18,840 bases of DNA from JAWVZU01 sp033722075 (GTDB lineage Bacteria > Pseudomonadota > Gammaproteobacteria > Xanthomonadales > SZUA-38), in NCBI GenBank assembly GCA_033722075.1, contig JAWVZU010000040.1, forward strand, positions 1 to 18,840, written 5' to 3'. The translations under genes were made by a program, and so were the position numbers. The notes under the pieces are model-generated. The model did not search any database. It was given only the letters and a program-made list of their open reading frames with translations, and was not told the origin of the DNA. Positions within the stretch are counted from its first letter, which is position 1, and every line of letters starts with the position of its first letter. Shown piece by piece: positions 13,551 to 18,840 of the stretch.

Positions 13551-13844
13551 CTACTTGCCGTCGTCGGCAATGGTGTTCGGACCCTTGCCGGCCGTCTTCT
13601 CGTAATAGCCCTCGCCGGCGCGTTTGTACTGGGTGAAACCGTGCCGTGAAAGGTTGTCTTCCTTCAGGACATGCTTGCTGCCGCTCTGAACGTAGGGTGC
13701 CGAGACGATCCGCTGAATCGCGCAACCGCACTCGGGACACTCGACCAGCGGATCCTCGGAGAGCCGCTGGAGCGTGTCGAAACCGGAACGGCAGTGATCA
13801 CAGCCTCGCTCAGCCTCAACCGCGCGATATTCGTAGATCGGCAT
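13551..13844 (-). CDS. FmdB-family zinc ribbon protein
   Basis: The 97-aa protein starts MPIYEYRAVE, the usual opening of the FmdB/CxxC-CxxC regulatory family, and has two zinc-knuckle pairs, C15-DH-C18 and C36-PE-C39 (with a further Cys41). The C-terminal half is polar and probably disordered. FmdB-type proteins are putative regulators; no defined target is known to me. The gene follows the peptide transporter gene by 21 bp on the same strand, so the two may share a transcript, but a functional link is not shown by the sequence. Confidence 0.9.
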   Translation of the reverse strand: MPIYEYRAVEAERGCDHCRSGFDTLQRLSEDPLVECPECGCAIQRIVSAPYVQSGSKHVLKEDNLSRHGFTQYKRAGEGYYEKTAGKGPNTIADDGK

Positions 13845-13865
13845 GGCAGTTCTCGCTAGTTCGGG

Positions 13866-15614
13866 CTAGTGAACGTCATGCATCGCCTTGCGCAGCAACG
13901 GCGAGATGATCAGCATGAAGGCCCCGACGCCGAGGCCGAGCCACATCAGGAACTCGAACAGCCCGGTATAAGCATTCAGTGCGGCGGCGACATCGGTTGC
14001 CTCCCCGCCCACGGTCTCGATATGGGCCAGCTTGGAGAGCTGGGTCGCAAGCGTTTCCGACAGCGCTGTGGCCAGGAACCAGGTTCCCATGCTGACGCCG
14101 ACCACCCGTCCGATCGACAGCTTGGTCACCGCGGACAAACCCACCGGCGACAACATGAGCTCACCGGTGGTATGCAGCAGATAGGCCAGCACCAGCCAGA
14201 TCGCCCCCACCTTGCCGGCCTCGTCCGGGAACTGGGCGCCGAGCACCAGTGCGCCGAAGCCGAGCCCGGCCTGCATGATGCCAAGGGCAAATTTCACCGG
14301 CGTTGAAGGTTCCAGGTTGCGCTTGGCGAGCCACACCCACATCGCGGCGAAGGGAATGGCCAGGAGCATGATGAAACCGGCGTTCAGGGACCCGAACTGC
14401 GCTGCCGTGAAGGTGATGCCGCCCACGTCGCGATCGACGACCCGGTCCGCGTAGAGGGTCATGCTGGCCGCCGACTGTTCGAACAGCGCCCAGAAAACGA
14501 TCGACGAGACGATGAGCACCATGAGTACGACCGTCTGACCGTATTCGTTCGAGTTGTGCCGCATGAAGCCGTAAGTCACGAAAACCACCAGGCCGAGAAG
14601 CATCAGGCCCAGCCAGATATCGATGTCGGTGAACGCCCAGACCAGTCCGAGTACGGCGGTCGCTACCGCAAGACCGACCGCGGTCTTGTCCTCGAAGGCG
14701 CCGACCTGGTGCATCATGGCGTACAGGATCAGGCTGACGATGGCGACGATCAGGAGGCTGTTCTGCGCCGTATGCACGACCGCGACGCTCTGTACCAGCC
14801 ACCAGATCACCCCCAGGCTGACGATCGACAGCAGGTAGATCGCCCACTCCACGTTGATTGGCCCGAGCGCCGACTTCTTCAGCCGCTCCGGTTCGCTGGG
14901 TTCCGCGTGGCCCATGAGGTATTTCTGGCCCCAGAGGAAGGTGATCAGGCCGATGATCATGCCGATACCGGCGGCGCCGAAGCCATACTTCCAGCCATAG
15001 GTTTCGCCCAGCCAGCCGCACAGCAGGGTGGCCGTGAAGGAGCCGATGTTGATGCCCATGTAGAAAATCGTGAAACCGGAGTCGCGCCGTGCGTCGTGTT
15101 TCGGGTAGAGGCGGCCGACGATGGTGGAAATGTTCGGCTTGAGGTAGCCGACACCGGCGACGATCAGGGCCAGCGCAAGATAGAAGACATTGAGCGCGCC
15201 TTCGTCCCGGACCACCGTGCCGTCGGCCAGGGTGGTTGCCTGCGTCCCCTCGACGGCCATCAGAATATGCCCCAGCGAGAGGAGGATGCCGCCGAAGACG
15301 ACTGCCTTGCGGAAACCGAGGTAGCGGTCCGCCAGCAATCCGCCGATGACCGGAAGCGCGTAGACCAGGCCGGCGTAGGCGCCGAGCACGTCCAGGCCCA
15401 TGGAGTCGGTAAACAGGTGGTACTTGGTGAGATAGAGGAGCAGCAGGAACTTCATCCCGTAGAAGGAGAAGCGCTCCCAGAGTTCGGTCGCGAAGCAGAC
15501 GTAAAGCCCCTTCGGATGACCCAGGAACTCGTGCTCGGGATCGGTGATGAATTCCCCGGGCCGGTCGTCGCTCATACCGGCGACATCAGTATCTCTCGTC
15601 GCATCCGTTGTCAT
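13866..15614 (-). CDS. POT-family proton-dependent oligopeptide transporter
   Basis: The 582-aa protein is a major-facilitator-type peptide:H+ symporter of the POT/PTR family in the inner membrane. The proton-coupling motif ExxERF appears as ELWERFSFYG near residue 44. The second signature FTIFYMGINIGSF and the VGYLKPNISTIVGRLY block are also present. Hydrophobic segments are consistent with about 14 helices. It is longer than E. coli DtpA-type proteins, mainly through an acidic N-terminal tail of about 30 residues and an extended middle. ATG 15614 has a GAGAGAA ribosome site. The substrate (di/tripeptides or others) cannot be told from the sequence. FmdB follows on the same strand. Confidence 0.95.
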   Translation of the reverse strand: MTTDATRDTDVAGMSDDRPGEFITDPEHEFLGHPKGLYVCFATELWERFSFYGMKFLLLLYLTKYHLFTDSMGLDVLGAYAGLVYALPVIGGLLADRYLGFRKAVVFGGILLSLGHILMAVEGTQATTLADGTVVRDEGALNVFYLALALIVAGVGYLKPNISTIVGRLYPKHDARRDSGFTIFYMGINIGSFTATLLCGWLGETYGWKYGFGAAGIGMIIGLITFLWGQKYLMGHAEPSEPERLKKSALGPINVEWAIYLLSIVSLGVIWWLVQSVAVVHTAQNSLLIVAIVSLILYAMMHQVGAFEDKTAVGLAVATAVLGLVWAFTDIDIWLGLMLLGLVVFVTYGFMRHNSNEYGQTVVLMVLIVSSIVFWALFEQSAASMTLYADRVVDRDVGGITFTAAQFGSLNAGFIMLLAIPFAAMWVWLAKRNLEPSTPVKFALGIMQAGLGFGALVLGAQFPDEAGKVGAIWLVLAYLLHTTGELMLSPVGLSAVTKLSIGRVVGVSMGTWFLATALSETLATQLSKLAHIETVGGEATDVAAALNAYTGLFEFLMWLGLGVGAFMLIISPLLRKAMHDVH

Positions 15615-15742
15615 TATTCTCTCGGGTTCTGCTGCTCGGGAGCGCGTAGGTATACACCATTAGACCTTCGCCGCGCAAAACGCCTTGCCGCGTTGAGTCG
15701 CGTTGCGCAGCCAGGGCAACACGCGGGCTAGGGAAGAGGATT

Positions 15743-17818
15743 TCAACCGAACTCGTAGGCGAGTACTTTTTCCGGCTCCTGCAGGAAATTGCCCTGGACG
15801 AAGTTGACGCCACAGCTGTAGAGGATGGCCATGCTCGCCGCGTCCTCGACGAACTCCGCGACGGTCACCTTGCCCTGCGCATGGGCCTGGTCGGTAATTT
15901 CCTTGATCTTGTCCTGGTTTTCCTGGCTCTTGGGAAGCCCTTTCATGAAAGCCCGGTCGATCTTGAGATATTCCGCGGGCAGGTGCTTGAGGATCTGGAA
16001 CGAGTTCAGACCGCTGCCGAACTGCTCGATCGCAAATTTGCAGTGGAGCTGCTGCAGCCCCTTGAGGAACTGGCGCGCCGGCTTCAGGTTGGTCATCAGC
16101 TTGCTTTCCGGCGCCTCGAACACAAGGCAATCTCCGCTCATCCGGTATTTCTGCAATACCTTTGCGATCCAGCGCAACACCTCCGGTCGGGCCAGCGTCT
16201 CGTTGGACAGCTTGATGAAGAACTGGGTCTTGGCGTCCGGATTCTCCTCCCGGTGGGTCTTCAGCTTGGCCACCGCATGCTGGATCACCCACTGATCGAT
16301 CTTGATCATGATCTCGTGCCCCGCGACGTGGGGCAGGAATTTCCCGGCTGCGATCTCGTCGTCATCGTCCGTCTGCAGGCGGAGCAGGACTTCGTAGATC
16401 TGATCTTCCGCACCGAAGAGGCTGACGATCGGCTGGTAGACGAGCAGGAACTTGTCCTTGTTGAGCCCCTCCTTGATGCGTTCGATCCAGTGCAGGCTGT
16501 CGTCGGCATCGTCGCCGGTGACCTTGGCGGGGTCGTAGATTTCGACCTTGTTGCCGCCCGCGGAAGAGGCCTGGCGCATGGCTCCGCTGACCATGGACAG
16601 CAGGTCCTGCGGATTGGTGACCGACTCGGTCGAGCGCGAGACACCGACGCTGACGGTGAGGGTCACCGATTTGTCGGAGATCTCGGAAATATGGCCTTCC
16701 ACGGCGGCCCGGATCGCTTCTCCGATCTTGGCCGCATGCTCCATGGGCTGTTTCTTGCAGAGGATTACAAACGTGTGGTCAGCCATGCGACCGGCGATTT
16801 CCGACTCGGTCTGACAATCCCGGATCAGCTTCGCGATATCGCCGAGCAGCAGATCCACGCCGGCCAGTCCAACCTGCTCCAGGACCGACTTGAAATTGTC
16901 GATCTCCAGCATGACCAGGCTGTGCGACTGGCTTTCCTGCTGCGTGGCGGTAATGGCTTCCTGCAGGGACTGGACCATGAACTGCCGGTTGTGCAGGCCG
17001 GTGACCAGGTCCTGCGTCTTCAGATCGCGCAGTTCCTTGGCCAGTTCCGGGTCCACGGACTTGTCGCGCAGGACGATCTGCGTACAGGGCTCGCCCTCGA
17101 TGCTGGCGGAGGAAAACTCCATGACCGCTTCCTTGGGGCTGCCGTCGGGCATGGCGAGCTTGACTTCGATCTCGTCCGGCGGCGGATTGCCCTTGCTCAG
17201 CTCCTTGAGTACGTCACGCAGCTTGCCGGCGTCATCGCCGACCACCATGTCGAGGATCGGCAACCCCTCCAGATCTTCGAAATCGGTGTAGTCGAAGAGC
17301 TGCAGATAGGCCGGGTTGGCATAGATGTGCATGCCCTCGTGCACGTAGGCGATCGCATCCCGGGACGAGTCCAGCAGGGCGTGGCAGCGCTTTTCCGTTT
17401 CCCGCAGGCTGGCATCCAGGCGGCGCGTCTTGCGGCGCTGCTCGAGATTCTCGAATTCCGCGCGGACCACGTTCTCGACGAACTGGGGGTGCTCGCTGGA
17501 AACGACGTTGCGCGCACCGGCCTCGAGGGCGGCCGAAGCCGTCTCGACATTGAAATCATCGATCAGCGCAATGACCGGGATGTCCTTGCCTGCCCGGTTG
17601 ACCACGTCGCTCACCTGGGTGATCGAGAAGTCCGGATGGTCGGAGTTGAGCAGGACGAGGTCCAGGGCCTTCTCTTCGACAACCTTGTTGAGCTCTTCCT
17701 CGTCCTCGACGGTGGTCGGGCGGACGGCGATTCCTGCGTTGCGCAGGGTGCTCAGTTGTTGCTCTCCATCCTCGAGCGAAAGTTCGATGATCAGCACGCG
17801 GAGGATTTCTTCGCTCAT
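15743..17818 (-). CDS. fimX: FimX-like REC-PAS-GGDEF-EAL protein, degenerate c-di-GMP receptor
   Basis: The 691-aa protein has the domain order and, as I recall, the same length as Pseudomonas FimX, a c-di-GMP receptor that controls type IV pilus assembly. Residues 1-125 form a receiver-like domain with Asn58 where the phosphoacceptor Asp should be. A PAS domain follows (about 140-255). The GGDEF domain (about 265-430) has ADHTF (346-350) in place of GGDEF. The EAL domain (about 445-691) reads EVL (476-478) for EAL, as in FimX, and EQFGSG (598-603) where the metal-binding DDFGxG is expected. FVE at 656-658 matches the c-di-GMP-binding segment of FimX. Synthesis and hydrolysis are both unlikely; binding is likely. 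No pilus gene is adjacent. Confidence 0.9.
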   Translation of the reverse strand: MSEEILRVLIIELSLEDGEQQLSTLRNAGIAVRPTTVEDEEELNKVVEEKALDLVLLNSDHPDFSITQVSDVVNRAGKDIPVIALIDDFNVETASAALEAGARNVVSSEHPQFVENVVRAEFENLEQRRKTRRLDASLRETEKRCHALLDSSRDAIAYVHEGMHIYANPAYLQLFDYTDFEDLEGLPILDMVVGDDAGKLRDVLKELSKGNPPPDEIEVKLAMPDGSPKEAVMEFSSASIEGEPCTQIVLRDKSVDPELAKELRDLKTQDLVTGLHNRQFMVQSLQEAITATQQESQSHSLVMLEIDNFKSVLEQVGLAGVDLLLGDIAKLIRDCQTESEIAGRMADHTFVILCKKQPMEHAAKIGEAIRAAVEGHISEISDKSVTLTVSVGVSRSTESVTNPQDLLSMVSGAMRQASSAGGNKVEIYDPAKVTGDDADDSLHWIERIKEGLNKDKFLLVYQPIVSLFGAEDQIYEVLLRLQTDDDDEIAAGKFLPHVAGHEIMIKIDQWVIQHAVAKLKTHREENPDAKTQFFIKLSNETLARPEVLRWIAKVLQKYRMSGDCLVFEAPESKLMTNLKPARQFLKGLQQLHCKFAIEQFGSGLNSFQILKHLPAEYLKIDRAFMKGLPKSQENQDKIKEITDQAHAQGKVTVAEFVEDAASMAILYSCGVNFVQGNFLQEPEKVLAYEFG

Positions 17819-17923
17819 CGAACCGATATTCCCTCAATCAGCACCATAGTGACCGGCATCCAGCGGATTTTGCGCGAAACCGCTACGTTGTACATGATTT
17901 CCAAACCTGTTTCTAGCTGCTGG

Positions 17924-18840
17924 CTAGAGCAGGGGGATCTTGTATGGAGCGCCGGGCATCTCACGAACCAGCCGGGGTACGAGAAAGCCGGGCAGGAGAC
18001 AGCGGATGCGGTGCATCAGTTCCTGGGCTTTTTCGTCGGGAACGGCAAAGTGCGCGGCGCCGGCTACGGGATCCAGCATATGCAGATAGTAGGGCAGCAC
18101 GCCGGCTGCAAACAGCGTTTCCTGAAGATCGACCAGCACCTCAGGGTCATCGTTGACGCCACGCAACAGAACGGCCTGGTTGAGCAGGGTGACGCCGGCA
18201 TCGCGCAGGGCCTGGAGGGCATCGCCGGCCGCGAGAAGTTCCGCCGGATGGTTGGCGTGCAGGACCAGTACGACCTGCAGACCGAGCGTGGCCAGCCAGT
18301 CGAGCAGTTCCGCGTCGATCCGCTCGGGCAGAACGCACGGGATCCGGCTGTGGATCCGGATTCGGCGCACATGCGGCAGCGCCTCCAGTCCGTCCGTGAG
18401 ACGCTTGAGCTTGGCGGTACTCAGGGTCAGGGGATCGCCCCCGCTCAGGATGACCTCCCGGATCGTTTCGTCCGAGGCCAGGTAGGCCAGTGCGCCGGCC
18501 CAGTCGTCGCGTGCGGCCAGCTCGCTGGCGTAGGGAAAATGGCGCCGAAAGCAGTAGCGGCAGTGGATTGCGCAGGCGCCGGTCGCAATCAGCAGGAGCC
18601 GACCGTGATACTTGTGGATCACCCCGCGGGCGGCGGAGGCGTCCAGGTCGCCCACGGGATCGGTGACGAAGCCGGGTGCATCCTGGAGTTCCTGCGGATC
18701 CGGTGCGACCTGGCGCAGCAACGGCGGGCCGCCCGCGGCAATGGCCGCCGAAAAGGCCGGCGGAACCAGGACCGGAAATTGCCGGTGAGCGTCTTTTTCG
18801 GCGGGCGACGACGACGCCTCGTCCCCGAGGCGAGCCCGCA
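17924..18840 (-). CDS. epmB: EF-P beta-lysylation protein EpmB (lysine 2,3-aminomutase-like), 5' partial
   Basis: EpmB is a radical-SAM, PLP-dependent aminomutase that converts lysine to (R)-beta-lysine for modification of elongation factor P. The frame is open to the right edge, so the N-terminus is missing; about 305 codons are present, close to the full gene. Seen are the N-terminal FPVLVPPAF and PPLLRQVAPDPQEL blocks, the radical-SAM CxxxCxxC as CAIHCRYC, LSGGDPL (SAM/PLP region), and a terminal REMPGAPYKIPLL whose Lys fits the PLP lysine of EpmB. The TTG at 18719-18721 is an internal Leu codon, not the start. The efp and epmA genes are not in the window. It lies 105 bp upstream of fimX on the same strand. 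Confidence 0.95.
   Translation of the reverse strand, partial: RARLGDEASSSPAEKDAHRQFPVLVPPAFSAAIAAGGPPLLRQVAPDPQELQDAPGFVTDPVGDLDASAARGVIHKYHGRLLLIATGACAIHCRYCFRRHFPYASELAARDDWAGALAYLASDETIREVILSGGDPLTLSTAKLKRLTDGLEALPHVRRIRIHSRIPCVLPERIDAELLDWLATLGLQVVLVLHANHPAELLAAGDALQALRDAGVTLLNQAVLLRGVNDDPEVLVDLQETLFAAGVLPYYLHMLDPVAGAAHFAVPDEKAQELMHRIRCLLPGFLVPRLVREMPGAPYKIPLL

Noticed and set aside
14556..15731. Plus-strand frame of 391 codons opposite the peptide transporter gene
   Set aside because: Its composition (His/Gln/Asp-rich) is that of an antisense shadow of a hydrophobic membrane protein gene.
15655..15740. GC-rich partly self-complementary stretch between fimX and the peptide transporter gene, considered as a fimX terminator
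   Set aside because: Stems are short and bulged, and no U-tract follows on the minus strand.
17913..17927. Inverted repeat CTAGC-TGCTG-GCTAG at the epmB stop, considered as a terminator
   Set aside because: The stem is only 5 bp, contains the stop codon and is not followed by a U-tract on the transcribed strand.
18719..18721. TTG as start codon of epmB
   Set aside because: The frame continues upstream to the window edge with conserved EpmB N-terminal sequence (FPVLVPPAF and PPLLRQV), so this is an internal Leu codon.

Overview
The window looks like a chromosomal core region of a high-GC Gammaproteobacterium. The PrpB, PrpD, RNase T, ObgE, S20, MurJ and EpmB proteins are all of gammaproteobacterial type, and a FimX-like c-di-GMP receptor points to relatives of the Chromatiales/Ectothiorhodospiraceae, Pseudomonas or Xanthomonas. 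The exact taxon cannot be fixed from the sequence. Coding density is high. No rRNA, tRNA, CRISPR array or prophage was seen. No stretch over 300 bp lacks a gene; the longest gap (10868-11149) is mostly a small transposable element.

Left part (1-5780): a 5'-truncated iron-sulfur photolyase/cryptochrome (+) runs convergently into a minus-strand operon mdh-prpB-prpD (malate dehydrogenase, 2-methylisocitrate lyase, 2-methylcitrate dehydratase). These catalyse steps of propionate oxidation and the regeneration of oxaloacetate; prpC is not in the window. A sigma70-like promoter precedes mdh. Divergent from it are two overlapping tandem paralogues of unknown function, possibly STAS-like.

Middle part (5785-10867): murJ (lipid II flippase, minus) is divergent from a two-gene operon. 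The first gene encodes an isoaspartyl methyltransferase with an apparent export signal. The second encodes a polytopic membrane protein with a spermidine-synthase-like SAM-binding domain, starting at a TTG that overlaps the first gene's stop. rpsT (S20) follows, with its own promoter and a UUG start.

A 244-bp MITE-like element (10868-11111) has perfect 13-bp terminal inverted repeats and a CTAA target duplication. It sits exactly at the rpsT stop codon, and the duplication preserves that stop.

Right part (11150-18840): obgE lies downstream of a 50-aa single-pass membrane protein gene (DUF5989-like), and the pair is divergent from rnt (RNase T). Convergent to rnt is a Grx4-type glutaredoxin with a changed active site (CRGS in place of CGFS). 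Further minus-strand genes are an FmdB-type zinc ribbon protein, a POT-family peptide transporter, a FimX-like REC-PAS-GGDEF-EAL protein with all signature sites degenerate, and the 3' part of epmB (EF-P beta-lysylation), cut by the right edge.

Most of the content is ordinary housekeeping. The points most worth a second look are the element at the rpsT stop codon, the altered glutaredoxin motif, the exported-methyltransferase/membrane-SAM-protein operon, the tandem unknown pair next to the propionate genes, and two genes whose -10 boxes sit exactly 6 nt before the start codon.
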